Positions 51,630 through 61,965 are shown, counted from the stretch's first letter. The stretch is DNA of 64,000 nucleotides from Pontibacter deserti (GCF_023630255.1 NZ_JALPRS010000001.1:1736001-1800000), one strand, 5' to 3'. A program made the numbers and translations. Notes: generated from the letters alone by a model not told the origin.

Positions 51630-52484
51630 CTATCCCTGCCATACTCCCATTTTGCCTAGCTGGTAATCCCGGAAGGCTTCGTGTATTTCTTCTTCTGTGT
51701 TCATCACAAACGGCCCATGCGATACTACTGGTTCGTTAAACGGTTTGGCATGACCAAGCAGAATATAACTGTCCTCCAGAGCTTCTACTTTCAGTTCCTC
51801 CCCGTCGTTTTCAAACTCAACCAGGTGTAGTTTTTCAGCTGTTTCGCCATTCACTTTTACAGCGCCGCGAACTACATAAAAGAAAATATTACGATCCGAG
51901 GCTATACGTGTGGTAAAGCTGCCACCGGCTTTTAGTTCTATACTTGCCATGTGTATGTCGCTCAGCGACGGGATCGGACCTTCAGTAGCACCCCAATTAC
52001 CAGAGATCACATTCACTTTTACATTGCCATTATCTTCTGTAACTACAGGTATAGCATCTTTTTGCAGGCCTATGTAATTTGGTTTGGCCATTTTATACTT
52101 TGCGGGTAGGTTAAACCATAACTGCAGAATCTCCAGCGGGCCTCCCTCCTTTTTAAACTTCTCCGAAGACACCTCTGCATGTATCAACCCTGAGCCGGCT
52201 GTCATCCATTGTACACCACCTGCCTCTATCACATCCTTTCCACCGCCGGTATCCTGGTGCATAATGTCGCCGTCAAGCATAAATGTAAGAGTTTCGAAGC
52301 CACGGTGCGGATGCGGCCCGAAAGGTAGCCCACGGTTACCCGGCTTATATACCTGCGGCCCATGGTGGTTCAGGAACAGGAACGGATCAATATATTCTAC
52401 TTCCCGGGTTGGCAACGCCCGATACGTTACCAGGTCATCCATCGGGGCATAAACGGCTTTATATTTCTTTTTGATCTTTCTCAT
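51630..52484 (-). CDS. Pirin family protein
   Basis: 284 aa from the ATG at 52484 (MRKIKKKYKAVYAP); the longer reading begins at a TTG (52508). Bicupin fold with the iron ligands in LPFGPHPHRGFETLTFML and AGSGLIHAEV (three His and a Glu). The family includes quercetinase-like enzymes and transcription cofactors; role here unknown. First of three minus-strand genes (pirin, DJ-1/PfpI, SDR) that look like stress-response functions, though each has its own gap. Confidence 0.88.
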   Translation of the reverse strand: MRKIKKKYKAVYAPMDDLVTYRALPTREVEYIDPFLFLNHHGPQVYKPGNRGLPFGPHPHRGFETLTFMLDGDIMHQDTGGGKDVIEAGGVQWMTAGSGLIHAEVSSEKFKKEGGPLEILQLWFNLPAKYKMAKPNYIGLQKDAIPVVTEDNGNVKVNVISGNWGATEGPIPSLSDIHMASIELKAGGSFTTRIASDRNIFFYVVRGAVKVNGETAEKLHLVEFENDGEELKVEALEDSYILLGHAKPFNEPVVSHGPFVMNTEEEIHEAFRDYQLGKMGVWQG

Positions 52485-52605
52485 AGATTCTGATGTCAAC
52501 TTATTCAATGTAGGTACATAAAACTAAGCATATTGTTTAAGATTGTTACGCGTCAACTATAAATTTATACTTGAGTGATGCACAAAACAGTAGCTATAGT
52601 TACCA

Positions 52606-52649
52606 TAAAAAAATCCCACCAAAACTAAAGTAAGCCTGATGGGATTTTT
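52606..52649 (-). terminator. Terminator after the DJ-1/PfpI gene
   Basis: AAAAAATCCCA pairs with TGGGATTTTT with a long loop, 34 bases from the stop at 52683. Confidence 0.6.
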
Positions 52650-52682
52650 CGCTACACTGATGTTATAGTATACGTTTATAGT

Positions 52683-53381
52683 TTATTTAGTGCTAACCTG
52701 CCGTTGCTGCAGCATTTTTAGCAGTTGCTCCGCAGCCGGCTCCGACGATGCCGGGTTCTGCCCTGTAATCAGCAATCCATCTGTTACCACATAAGGTTTC
52801 CAGTCGTCAGCTTTGCTATAGTTGCCGCCCAGTTCTTTTAGCCTGTCTTCTACCAGAAAAGGAACAATGTTGGTCAACTGCACTGCTTCTTCTTCGGAGT
52901 TTGTAAAGCCTGCTACTTTCTTGCCTTTTACAAGTGGTTCGCCACCCGGCGCTTTGGCTTCTGCCAATACAGCGGGTCCGTGACAAACAGCAGCTACTGG
53001 TTTCTGCAGTTTGGTAAACTCTTCAATCAGCCTGATAGAGTCCTTGTCCTTAGCCAGGTCCCACAGCGGACCATGTCCACCCGGATAAAAAACAGCATCA
53101 TAATCTTCGGCGCGTACTTCGCTTAACTTTTTGGTACGGGATAGTTTATGCTGTAGGTCTTCGTCTTCGTAAAAGCGTTTGGTGGCAGGTGTCTGGGCAT
53201 CAGGTTCGGTACTTTTAGGATCGATGGGCGGCTGACCACCTTTAGGCGAAGCCAGGTCGATCTTAACCCCTTCGTCGGCTAAGGTATAATAAGGAGCCGC
53301 AAATTCTTCAACCCAGAAGCCAGTTTTCTTACCGGTATCGCCAAGTTTGTCGTGCGAAGTCAGAACAAATAGTACTTTCAT
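52683..53381 (-). CDS. DJ-1/PfpI family protein (Hsp31-like)
   Basis: 232 aa. Nucleophile Cys in KPVAAVCHGPAVLAEAK, the Glu of GFWVEEFAAPY as expected for Hsp31/HchA-type enzymes, and YDAVFYPGGHGPLWDLA. Such proteins act as glyoxalase III or as repair/chaperone enzymes on glycated or oxidised proteins. A type 1 glutamine amidotransferase fold without a partner domain. Confidence 0.88.
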   Translation of the reverse strand: MKVLFVLTSHDKLGDTGKKTGFWVEEFAAPYYTLADEGVKIDLASPKGGQPPIDPKSTEPDAQTPATKRFYEDEDLQHKLSRTKKLSEVRAEDYDAVFYPGGHGPLWDLAKDKDSIRLIEEFTKLQKPVAAVCHGPAVLAEAKAPGGEPLVKGKKVAGFTNSEEEAVQLTNIVPFLVEDRLKELGGNYSKADDWKPYVVTDGLLITGQNPASSEPAAEQLLKMLQQRQVSTK

Positions 53382-53595
53382 AGCTTATAGTTTTTAGTTG
53401 ATATAAAAGAGCGTGTTTACTTATTATCTAACCCGTGTGCCTGAAATAAGTTTTACAGCTGTATCTGATTCTATTGCTTTTCAGCTGCCATACTTTACTT
53501 GCCGATATGCAGGCCATGTTTTGCACTTTAACTCACATCCTGCTAAACAATAAAGAAATAAATACAGGCGTAGCCACCGGAGTATTATACTTGCC

Positions 53596-54432
53596 TTACT
53601 GACTATATGAGGTATTGGCAGCTACTTCTTCCCATGCACTCAGATCCTGTTCTACCTGTTTTAGTTTGTTTCTTACAGCTGTGAATGCGGTGCTGCCAAG
53701 TGGCAGGCGCAACGGCGGGTTTTCAGCATTTACAACCTGAAGTATAACCTGTGCTGCTTTCTGAGGGTCGCCTTCCTGCTGTCCGGCATAGCCTAAAATG
53801 TTATTCTTGAACACACGAGCCGAAGCATCGTATTCCGGCATTTCCTGTTTTGCAGCCTTTATACTTGATCCGGCAAAGTTTGTGCGGAACGGGCCGGGCT
53901 CTACTATGGTAACGTGTATGCCCAACGGTGCAACTTCCAGGGCAAGGGCTTCGCTCATTCCTTCCAGGGCAAACTTACTGGCATTGTACACCCCAAACCC
54001 GGCAGTAGACCTGAACCCAGCCGCCGAAGACATCTGTATGATCCGGCCACTTCCCTGTTTTCGCATGTAAGGCAGCATAGCCTGCGTTACCTGAAGCGCC
54101 CCAAAAAAGTTAGTTTCCATTACCTCCCGGAAGTCCTTTATGGTTGCTTCTTCTACGGCTCCCAGAAACCCGAAACCAGCGTTGTTGACCAGCACATCCA
54201 GGCGGCCAAAATGGTTAAAAGCAGCGTCTATAGTTGCCTTTATACCGTCAGGGTTAGTTACATCCATCAGGTAAGCAAATGTGTTACCCGGCGATATGTC
54301 ATTAAACTCCGCCAGTTGCCCGAGTTGCCTTACAGTGCCAATTACTTTATCGCCGTTGCGGGCAACTTCTTCGGCCAGCGTTCTGCCAAATCCGCTTGAT
54401 ACTCCTGTTATAAACCAGACTTTATCACTCAT
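53596..54432 (-). CDS. Short-chain dehydrogenase/reductase
   Basis: 278 aa classical SDR. Cofactor motif TGVSSGFGRTLAEEVARNG, NNAGFGFLG, active-site Ser in IQMSSAAGF and YxxxK in VYNASKFALEG. The adjacent PGPFRTNF fits the PG motif. Substrate unknown; the DNA upstream region carries no obvious promoter. Lies before the DJ-1 and pirin genes on the same strand but with a 214-base gap. Confidence 0.9.
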   Translation of the reverse strand: MSDKVWFITGVSSGFGRTLAEEVARNGDKVIGTVRQLGQLAEFNDISPGNTFAYLMDVTNPDGIKATIDAAFNHFGRLDVLVNNAGFGFLGAVEEATIKDFREVMETNFFGALQVTQAMLPYMRKQGSGRIIQMSSAAGFRSTAGFGVYNASKFALEGMSEALALEVAPLGIHVTIVEPGPFRTNFAGSSIKAAKQEMPEYDASARVFKNNILGYAGQQEGDPQKAAQVILQVVNAENPPLRLPLGSTAFTAVRNKLKQVEQDLSAWEEVAANTSYSQ

Positions 54433-54587
54433 AATTAGTTAATTTATACTTCCGCAAACTATAGCTATACGATGAAGCTATGGTTATAGTAGTAGCAGAT
54501 AGCAATAGTTAAACCTTGCTTAAATCAGTATAAAGTTTAATACAGAATCTGCCTGTTTTTAAAGCACATTTCTACACAGGATATTGT

Positions 54588-54595
54588 TAAATTTG
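54588..54595 (+). promoter_or_regulatory. Probable -7 element of dinB
   Basis: TAAATTTG fits TAnnTTTG and lies 20 bases before the TTG start of dinB, implying a very short leader. A -33 element is not clear. Confidence 0.45.
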
Positions 54596-54615
54596 TAGTT
54601 ACAATCCACATTACC

Positions 54616-55698
54616 TTGAGCCAGCCCATCCGCAAGATTATTCATATAGATATGGACGCCTTTTTCGCGTCGGTGGAGCAGCGCGATAACCCGGAACTGC
54701 GCGGCAAACCGGTGGCAGTTGGTGGTTCCCGGGCGCGTGGCGTGGTGGCTGCGGCGAGCTACGAAGCCCGCAAATTTGGTGTTCATTCTGCCCTGGCATC
54801 CAAGATTGCAGCGCAGCGCTGTCCGCAGTTAATATTCGTAAAAGCACGCTTTGATGTGTATAGTGCCATATCCAGGCAGATCAGGGAGATCTTCTTTTCT
54901 TATACCGACTTGGTGGAGCCGCTTTCGCTGGATGAAGCTTACCTGGATGTGACGGAGAACAAGATCGGGATGCCATCGGCTACTATAATTGCCAACCAGA
55001 TACGGCAGCGCATTTTTGAAGAAACCGGCCTCACGGCATCTGCGGGTGTGTCTTATAATAAATTCCTGGCCAAGATCGCTTCGGACATGAATAAGCCCAA
55101 TGGTTTCACGCTCATCACCCCTGATAAAGCTGAAGAACTGGTTGCGAGCTTGGATATCGGCAAGTTTCATGGCATCGGTAAAGTAACGGCAGCTAAGATG
55201 CAAAACATGGGTATACTTACCGGTGCTGATCTTAGGGAGCGATCTGAAGAAGAACTGGTACGCAACTTCGGCAAGGTTGGCCGCTATTACTACCGCATTG
55301 CCCGCGCCCAGGACGACCGCGACGTACAGCCGCACCGCATCCGTAAATCTATTGGCTCGGAGCGTACTTTCGAAACCGACCTTGCCGAAGAAGAAGCCAT
55401 GCTGGAACAGTTACAATACCTGGCTAAAGAAGTAGCCCATGATATGGAACGGCTAAAAGCCACTGCAAAAACTATTACCCTCAAAATCAAATATTTCGAC
55501 TTTACCCTGAACACCCGCAGCAAAACGTTCCTCAGTGAGTTTAGTACCGAAGATGCGATCTTTACTGTTGCCCGCGACCTGCTGCGCACTCCACAACTAC
55601 CACCATATCCTGTTCGCCTGCTCGGAATATCTGCTAGTTCCCTCCTCTACCAGCACGACCGCTTGCAGGAGGGTTATCAACTGACTATAGATTTTTAA
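54616..55698 (+). CDS. dinB: DNA polymerase IV (Y-family)
   Basis: 360 aa beginning with TTG at 54616 (SQPIRKIIHIDMDAFFASVE); no ATG lies early enough to keep the catalytic Asp of HIDMDAFFAS, so the TTG start is accepted. The second acidic pair is in EPLSLDEAYLDVT, the helix-hairpin-helix in GKFHGIGKVTAAKMQNMG, and the little-finger domain follows (SIGSERTFETDLAEEEAM). No beta-clamp pentapeptide was seen with certainty at the C-terminus. Error-prone or lesion-bypass replication. Confidence 0.93.
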   Translation: MSQPIRKIIHIDMDAFFASVEQRDNPELRGKPVAVGGSRARGVVAAASYEARKFGVHSALASKIAAQRCPQLIFVKARFDVYSAISRQIREIFFSYTDLVEPLSLDEAYLDVTENKIGMPSATIIANQIRQRIFEETGLTASAGVSYNKFLAKIASDMNKPNGFTLITPDKAEELVASLDIGKFHGIGKVTAAKMQNMGILTGADLRERSEEELVRNFGKVGRYYYRIARAQDDRDVQPHRIRKSIGSERTFETDLAEEEAMLEQLQYLAKEVAHDMERLKATAKTITLKIKYFDFTLNTRSKTFLSEFSTEDAIFTVARDLLRTPQLPPYPVRLLGISASSLLYQHDRLQEGYQLTIDF

Positions 55699-55774
55699 TT
55701 TCTTTTCTCGGTTTTCATTTTCAAAACTAATTTATTTAGTAAAACTAATTATATTAGCACAAGTATAACTAAGA

Positions 55775-56836
55775 ATGAAACCGGAAGAATTTTTAAAAGG
55801 CCGAGGAGCGCAGTATAATCCGGCTAACAAATACCTGAAGCAGGAGTATGTGGCTGAACATATAGAAGGATTAGATGAGCCCATGCTTACAGATGCCAGA
55901 ACTGAGTTTCTGCCAACACACCCTAAAACTATAGTTAACAATATTAGTAGCCCGGATTTGGGAAACGGTTATTCTTTAAACCCATATCAGGGCTGTGAGC
56001 ATGGCTGCGTGTATTGTTATGCCCGCAATACCCACCAGTACTGGGGCTATGGCGCCGGTCTGGATTTTGAGCGCAAAATTATAGTTAAAGAAAATGCCCC
56101 GGAGTTACTGGTAAAACAACTCGAAAGCAAAAACTGGCAGCCCATGCCTATCATGCTCGCCGGCAACACCGACTGCTACCAGCCCATAGAAGCCAAAAAA
56201 AAGATCACGCGCCGTATCCTGGAAGTGCTGCTGAAGTATAAACATCCGGTCAGTATCATTACAAAAAATGCCCTTATCCTCCGAGACCTCGATATCCTGA
56301 CGGAATTAAATAAACTGGATTTGGTGCACGTCAACATCAGCATTACCACCCTGGAAGAAAAGCTGCGCCAGAAATTGGAACCGAGAACTGCCACCGGTGC
56401 CAAACGCCTGGAAGTAGTGCGCCAGCTAAGCGCAGCCGGATTGCCAGTAAATGTTATGGTTGCGCCAGTAATTCCGGGTCTAAACGATTCCGAGATTCCA
56501 CAGATTATAAAACAGGCCGCAGAAGCCGGAGCTAAAAATGCAGCTTATACTATAGTTAGGTTAAATGGCGAGGTTGGCCCTATTTTCGATGACTGGATAA
56601 AACAGGCTTTTCCGGACCGGGCTCAGAAAGTATTGAACCAGATAGCCGACTGCCACGGCGGCCAACTGAACGACAGCCGCTTCGGCACCCGCATGAGCGG
56701 CGAAGGTAAATTTGCCGAAACAATAGCTAAGCTGTTTAAGATGAGCAAGCAGAAGTACATGGCCGGCCGAAGCATAAAACCCTACAACTATAGCCACTTC
56801 TGTACTTCTAAGGGCAAACAATTGGGGTTGTTTTAA
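55775..56836 (+). CDS. PA0069-type radical SAM protein
   Basis: 353 aa. Fe-S cluster motif C-x3-C-x2-C in YQGCEHGCVYCYARNTHQYW, followed by KIIVKENAPELLVKQLES and the family sequence LAGNTDCYQPIEAK. Members are annotated PA0069/Rv2578c radical SAM proteins of unknown function, related to the spore photoproduct lyase-like SPL group. Placed 76 bases after dinB in the same direction, which may hint at DNA repair; that is inference only. Confidence 0.88.
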   Translation: MKPEEFLKGRGAQYNPANKYLKQEYVAEHIEGLDEPMLTDARTEFLPTHPKTIVNNISSPDLGNGYSLNPYQGCEHGCVYCYARNTHQYWGYGAGLDFERKIIVKENAPELLVKQLESKNWQPMPIMLAGNTDCYQPIEAKKKITRRILEVLLKYKHPVSIITKNALILRDLDILTELNKLDLVHVNISITTLEEKLRQKLEPRTATGAKRLEVVRQLSAAGLPVNVMVAPVIPGLNDSEIPQIIKQAAEAGAKNAAYTIVRLNGEVGPIFDDWIKQAFPDRAQKVLNQIADCHGGQLNDSRFGTRMSGEGKFAETIAKLFKMSKQKYMAGRSIKPYNYSHFCTSKGKQLGLF

Positions 56837-56944
56837 TTTTGGATGAGTGATATTTGTCTGAATCTTTAAGTAGAGCCACTACCTAGGGATTTACAGGGTT
56901 TATGGATTGGCAGGATAAAGGCTTAGTTTTGTTTTATAGTTGCT

Positions 56945-57472
56945 GTGGTCCAACCACCCCTAGCCCCTCCTTATCTAAGGAGGGGAGTTTTTATTGTTAC
57001 TGCTATAGTTGCTGTTATAGTTCTATAGTTGCTGTTTTAACACCCCTATAGTCCCCTCAAGGGGACAATTCTGTCATTGCTATAGTTTTGGTTATTGTTT
57101 TATAGTTACAGTACATGAGCAGACAGCTCGCGACCTGTCCCTACAGAAATACATTGCTGGAAAGCTATGACAACTATAACAGTTCTAATAACTAAGGTAG
57201 CAGCTATCGAAAGATCTCAGTCTTTGGGTGGAGCGCCTCGAGAGGTTCCGGTGCCGCTAAGGCATTGCGAGGCAGGAGCAAAGGAAGCGAAAGCAGCGCG
57301 ATGCCCGAAGACGGGGCCTCCCGGCCATGAGGGCACCAAAGTCAACTATAGAACTGTAGGTGAGTAAAGCTCCTAGGATTAGAAGCAACTATGAAAGTAT
57401 AGCTTGGTTATGAAAGTAAAACAACGCCAACTATAGGACAAATAAGATCTCTCGCTGTGGCTCGAAATGACA
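56945..57472 (+). repeat. Composite dispersed intergenic repeat, copy 2
   Basis: Modules A (56950-57080, with palindrome CCCCTCCTTATCTAAGGAGGGG at 56964-56985 and ACCCCTATAGTCCCCTCAAGGGGA), B (57119-57165, CGACCTGTCCCTACAGAAATAC), C (57215-57415, GTCTTTGGGTGGAGCGCC and GACGGGGCCTCCCGGCC) and D (57443-57472, TAAGATCTCTCGCTGTGGCTC). Together they are the inverse of the copy at 32190-32670. Fills most of the 826-base gap before pyrG; the flanks (56837-56944, 57473-57629) show no gene. Confidence 0.85.
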
Positions 57473-57629
57473 CAGAAAAGGAATTTCAACTATAGCTTAG
57501 GTAATAGCAAGAGTTGATTATGTTGCCAGATTAAACTCTGCTAATCATAAACTCCCATTCAGACAAACCGACTCCATTAAAATTCATAACTATACTTTCC
57601 CTGTTTACCGGATAATCAAATAAATCCCG

Positions 57630-57637
57630 TACCTTTG
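57630..57637 (+). promoter_or_regulatory. -7 element of pyrG
   Basis: TACCTTTG fits TAnnTTTG, 25 bases before the ATG. No -33 TTTG at the ideal spacing (a TTTA lies 22 bases upstream). Confidence 0.5.
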
Positions 57638-57662
57638 TAGCCCATAAAGTTTAACCTAACTT

Positions 57663-59276
57663 ATGGCTACTAAATATATCTTCGTTACCGGTGGTGTAAC
57701 ATCCTCGCTTGGAAAAGGCATTATTTCCGCTTCACTCGCTAAGTTGCTGCAGGCAAGAGGGTTCTCTGTAACCATCCAAAAATTCGACCCATATATTAAT
57801 ATCGATCCGGGTACCCTGAACCCGTACGAACACGGCGAATGCTATGTAACCGAAGATGGCGCTGAAACCGATCTGGACCTTGGCCATTACGAAAGATTTT
57901 TAAACGTACCTACCTCGCAGGCTAATAACGTAACCACCGGCCGCATCTACTATAACGTGATCATGCAGGAACGCGAAGGCGCGTACCTTGGCAAAACTGT
58001 ACAGGTTGTGCCACACATCACCGATGAGATCAAGCGTCGTATGTTGCTGCTGGGTCAGTCGGGTGAGTATGATATCGTGATTACAGAGATTGGTGGCTGT
58101 GTGGGTGATATTGAGTCTCTGCCGTTTATTGAGGCCCTGCGCCAGCTGCGTTGGGAACTTGGTGTAAACGAGACATGTGTCATTCACCTGACGCTGGTAC
58201 CTTACCTGAAAGCTGCCGGCGAACTTAAGACCAAGCCAACCCAGCACTCTGTACGTGACCTTTCAGAAGCTGGTGTGCAGCCGGATATACTGGTGTGCCG
58301 CTCTGAGTACCCAATCCCATCTGATCTTCGCAAAAAAATAGCCCTTTTCTGTAATGTTAAGGTAAATTCAGTGATCGAATCGCTGGATGCCGAGACGATT
58401 TACGATGTGCCGTTGCTGATGCGCAAAGAAAAACTGGACGAGCGCGTGATCAGCAAACTGAAGCTTGCCCAGAAAGGTGAGCCGGAACTGGAAAGCTGGA
58501 AAGAATTCCTGGGCAGACTTAAAAACCCTACTGCCGAAGTAAAGATAGGCCTGGTAGGTAAATACGTTGAGTTGCCGGATGCCTATAAATCTATAGTTGA
58601 GTCTTTTATACATGCAGGCGCAGCTAACGAGTGCAAAGTAAACCTGAAGTGGTTCCAGTCGGAAAACATTAACGACGAGAATGTGGCAAATACACTGCAG
58701 GGGCTAGATGGCATATTGGTAGCTCCTGGCTTTGGTGAGCGTGGCTTCGCAGGTAAACTGGAGGCTATCCGTTTTGCCCGTGAGTCTAAAATACCATTCT
58801 TCGGCATTTGCCTGGGTATGCAGTGCGCTACTATAGAGTTTGCCCGTAACGTGCTTGGCCTGGAGCGTGCCAATTCAACCGAAATGGACCCTGAAACGCC
58901 GCACCCGATCATCGACCTGATGGAAGACCAGAAGGAGATAACACAGAAAGGCGGCACCATGCGACTTGGCTCATACGCTTGTGAACTTAAGAAAGGCTCA
59001 AAAGCGTATTCTATATACGGTAAGTCAAAAATCACGGAGCGTCACCGTCATCGTTATGAGTTTAACAACCAGTACCTGCAGGCTTTTGAAGAAGCAGGCA
59101 TGTTGGCTACTGGCAAAAACCCGGAAACAGGACTTGTAGAGATAGTTGAACTGCAGAACCACCCTTGGTATGTGGCAGCACAATACCACCCTGAACTGAA
59201 AAGCACTGTGCTTAACCCACACCCGTTATTCACTAAATTTGTGAGGGCGGCCATGAACTATACACAAACCAAATAA
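57663..59276 (+). CDS. pyrG: CTP synthase
   Basis: 537 aa, normal length. Synthetase domain starts [20 protein letters not shown] with the P-loop-like motif; glutaminase domain carries the Cys nucleophile in [18 protein letters not shown] and the His/Glu in [12 protein letters not shown]. Converts UTP to CTP with glutamine ammonia and ATP. Followed after 29 bases by yidC. Confidence 0.96.
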   Translation: MATKYIFVTGGVTSSLGKGIISASLAKLLQARGFSVTIQKFDPYINIDPGTLNPYEHGECYVTEDGAETDLDLGHYERFLNVPTSQANNVTTGRIYYNVIMQEREGAYLGKTVQVVPHITDEIKRRMLLLGQSGEYDIVITEIGGCVGDIESLPFIEALRQLRWELGVNETCVIHLTLVPYLKAAGELKTKPTQHSVRDLSEAGVQPDILVCRSEYPIPSDLRKKIALFCNVKVNSVIESLDAETIYDVPLLMRKEKLDERVISKLKLAQKGEPELESWKEFLGRLKNPTAEVKIGLVGKYVELPDAYKSIVESFIHAGAANECKVNLKWFQSENINDENVANTLQGLDGILVAPGFGERGFAGKLEAIRFARESKIPFFGICLGMQCATIEFARNVLGLERANSTEMDPETPHPIIDLMEDQKEITQKGGTMRLGSYACELKKGSKAYSIYGKSKITERHRHRYEFNNQYLQAFEEAGMLATGKNPETGLVEIVELQNHPWYVAAQYHPELKSTVLNPHPLFTKFVRAAMNYTQTK

Positions 59277-59305
59277 CACCAATAACACTTTACACACTTT
59301 ATTAA

Positions 59306-61144
59306 ATGGATAGAAATCAAGCTATTGGCTTCGGACTGATTGCCCTCCTGCTACTGGCATATTCGTTCTTTTTTACCGGAACGGACGAAAAAGCAGCTAC
59401 AAAACAGGCAACAGAACAGGTAGCCAAAGTAGAGCAACTGCAAAATACACCCGCAGTTGCAGACGATTCGCTGGCGCAGACGCGTAAGGCCGCTACGTTG
59501 GGCTCTTTTGCCACAGCCGCAACAGGCACAGCCAGCACAACTACTCTGGAAAACCAGAACATCCGCATCTCTTTTAACTCTAAAGGCGGACAGGTAGAAG
59601 AAGTTGTACTGAAGAACTATAAAACCTACCAGGGCGACCCGCTTATACTTATAGATAAGGAAAGCAGCAAAACTGATGTAGCTTTTACAACTAAAGATGG
59701 CAAAACCATTAAGCTGTCGGATCTGTACTTTACGCCTTCTGCTATCAGAAAAGGTACCGATAAGAATGTGAGCACGCAGGTTATCACTTTCCGTGCAAAC
59801 GTGGGCAATGGTCAGTACATCGACCAGATCTATACTTTGTATGATGAGTCTTTCCAGTTAGGGTATAAGCTTGATTTTGAAGGCTTACAGGGCCAGATCA
59901 GTGGCAATAACCTGACCTTTACCTGGACTGACCGCATTAAGCAGTTGGAGCGCGACATTAAGCAGAACCGCGCTAAAACAACTATAAATTACGCAACTGT
60001 TGAAGACGGGCACGATTATCTGTCAATCTCGGAAGAGAAAGAAGAGCTTGCCTTGGAAGAGCCTGTAAAATGGATCTCGAACAAGCAGAATTTCTTTACA
60101 GCAGGTATTATTGCTGACAATAGTTTTGCAAGCGCTAAGCTGGAGTCGTCTTCAGACCTGGCTGATTCTACAATCGTAAAAACGCTGGCATCGCAGGCCC
60201 TTATTCCGGTGCAGGATGTACTAAATGATAAGGCTTCGTTTACGTACTACTTCGGTCCTAACGATTATAAAATACTGAAGCACGTTGGAGAGGACTTTGA
60301 AAAGAACCTGGACCTGGGCTGGGGTATTTTTGCGTGGGTAAACAAGTGGCTGATCATCCCGGCATTCGACTTCCTTGAAAACTACTTCAGCAGCTATGGT
60401 ATCATCATTATTTTGCTGGTACTATACATCAAAACCATCCTGTTCCCGCTTACTTACAAGTCGTTCTACTCGATGGCAAAAATGAAGGTGCTGAAACCTG
60501 AGATTGATGCCATTAAAGAGCGTAACGGCGGCGACATGCAGAAAACGCAGATGGAGACCATGAAGTTGTACAACGAAATGGGCGTGAATCCATTGAGCGG
60601 CTGTATACCAATGCTGCTGCAGATCCCGATCCTGTTTGCGATGTTCAACTTCTTCCCGAACTCCATTGAGCTTCGCCAGGAGCCGTTTTTGTGGGCTACT
60701 GACCTTTCGACGTACGATGTATTTGCAAAACTGCCATTCACGATTCCGTTCTATGGCGACCACGTAAGTATGTTTACCTTGCTGATGACGGCTTCTACAA
60801 TACTTTATACCTGGTCTAACAACCAGATGAACGCCCAGATGCAGGGTGCTATGAAGTTCTACAGCTACCTGATGCCGGTTATCTTTATGTTCGTTCTGAA
60901 CTCGTTCCCGGCAGGTCTTTCTTTCTATTACTTTGTATCTAACATGGTAACATTTGGCCAGCAGGCTATCATCCGCAGATTTGTGGACGAAGGTAAAGTG
61001 CGCGCCAAACTTGAAGACAACAAAGAGAAGCGCAAAGACAAAAAGAAGACCAGCGGTCCATCTTTTACAGAGCGTATGCAGGAAGCAATGCGCGCAGCCG
61101 CTGAAAAAGAACAGCAGAAACGTAACAAAGGCGCTAAGAAATAA
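59306..61144 (+). CDS. yidC: Membrane protein insertase YidC
   Basis: 612 aa. First TM about residues 6-24 (IGFGLIALLLLAYSFFFTG), a large periplasmic beta-domain (about 70-340), then the insertase core with FDFLENYFSSYGIIIILLVL, PLTYKSFYSMAKMKVLKPE, MNPLSGCIPMLLQIPILFAM-like segment and SFPAGLSFYYFVSNMV. A Lys/Arg-rich C-terminal tail contacts the ribosome. Inserts proteins into the inner membrane with or without SecYEG. Probably co-transcribed with pyrG. Confidence 0.96.
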   Translation: MDRNQAIGFGLIALLLLAYSFFFTGTDEKAATKQATEQVAKVEQLQNTPAVADDSLAQTRKAATLGSFATAATGTASTTTLENQNIRISFNSKGGQVEEVVLKNYKTYQGDPLILIDKESSKTDVAFTTKDGKTIKLSDLYFTPSAIRKGTDKNVSTQVITFRANVGNGQYIDQIYTLYDESFQLGYKLDFEGLQGQISGNNLTFTWTDRIKQLERDIKQNRAKTTINYATVEDGHDYLSISEEKEELALEEPVKWISNKQNFFTAGIIADNSFASAKLESSSDLADSTIVKTLASQALIPVQDVLNDKASFTYYFGPNDYKILKHVGEDFEKNLDLGWGIFAWVNKWLIIPAFDFLENYFSSYGIIIILLVLYIKTILFPLTYKSFYSMAKMKVLKPEIDAIKERNGGDMQKTQMETMKLYNEMGVNPLSGCIPMLLQIPILFAMFNFFPNSIELRQEPFLWATDLSTYDVFAKLPFTIPFYGDHVSMFTLLMTASTILYTWSNNQMNAQMQGAMKFYSYLMPVIFMFVLNSFPAGLSFYYFVSNMVTFGQQAIIRRFVDEGKVRAKLEDNKEKRKDKKKTSGPSFTERMQEAMRAAAEKEQQKRNKGAKK

Positions 61145-61172
61145 GCTTTCGTTATAGTTAAAAGTTATACTT

Positions 61173-61206
61173 AAAAAGCCTGTCCATAGTCCGGACAGGC
61201 TTTTTT
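61173..61206 (+). terminator. Rho-independent terminator after yidC
   Basis: AAAAAGCCTGTCC pairs with GGACAGGCTTTTTT around ATAGTCC. Confidence 0.92.
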
Positions 61207-61257
61207 GTTTAGCTATACTTGCTACAACTGCGTATGTAGGATTATAACAAAAAAGCT

Positions 61258-61845
61258 ATGTATAAGAACCTGAAGTACCCGCTCCTGCTGCTCTTAACCA
61301 TTTCTTTTCTGGGTTGCAACTCTGGCACCAACGAAGACAAAAGTATAAGCAGCACCCACCCTAAACTGGAGAAACAACTAGCACGCGATACTGCAAATCT
61401 TGCTATGCGCAACGAAGAGAATGCAGACCTATACCAGCGTTACCGCATTACCACCGAAGAATATGAGAAAAGCGGCAACTATAACGTGCCCAACATGTAC
61501 CGGGGCAAGTTGGCCTCTGTAGATGAAAGCAGCCACACCGATGCCCGCACCTTTAAAACAGCCCTACGCGAAGGCTTAGCCAAAGGCGTTAATTTTGCCG
61601 GAAAGTATACTGTAGTTACAGTTGGTTGCGGAACCGCCTGTCAGCAACATTTTATAGTTGATCGTGAGAGCGGTAAAATTGTAGAGAAGATACAAGGAAG
61701 TGCCGGAGCCAGGTATAACGCAAACAGCCGTGTATTTATACTTAACCCACCCGACTCTACTATAAACTATAGAGATTGCCGGAACTGCACACCCCAGGCT
61801 TATGCAATGGAAAATGGTAAACTGAAAAGGATAGAAAAGAAATAG
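61258..61845 (+). CDS. Conserved lipoprotein of unknown function
   Basis: 195 aa. Lipobox with C20 (LLLTISFLGC). Mature region with NFAGKYTVVTVGCGTACQQH, QGSAGARYNANSRVFIL and YRDCRNCTPQAYAME; four cysteines suggest disulfides in the envelope. The KYTVV.VGCGT.CQ block is a conserved domain often found in secreted proteins of Bacteroidota and Proteobacteria, function unknown. Confidence 0.8.
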   Translation: MYKNLKYPLLLLLTISFLGCNSGTNEDKSISSTHPKLEKQLARDTANLAMRNEENADLYQRYRITTEEYEKSGNYNVPNMYRGKLASVDESSHTDARTFKTALREGLAKGVNFAGKYTVVTVGCGTACQQHFIVDRESGKIVEKIQGSAGARYNANSRVFILNPPDSTINYRDCRNCTPQAYAMENGKLKRIEKK

Positions 61846-61965
61846 CTCAACGGCTGCTACTTGAGGTACTGATGTTTAGCTCAGCAAAGTATAAACAGCA
61901 CCTGCAGCAGCTTTTATTGAAGATAACTTTATAGTCAGCATACTTTAATACTTATACCTGCTACC

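Noticed and set aside
57167..57367. 66-codon ORF in the intergenic repeat
   Set aside because: Lies wholly in the composite repeat, with frame broken in the 32-kb copy; no coding character.
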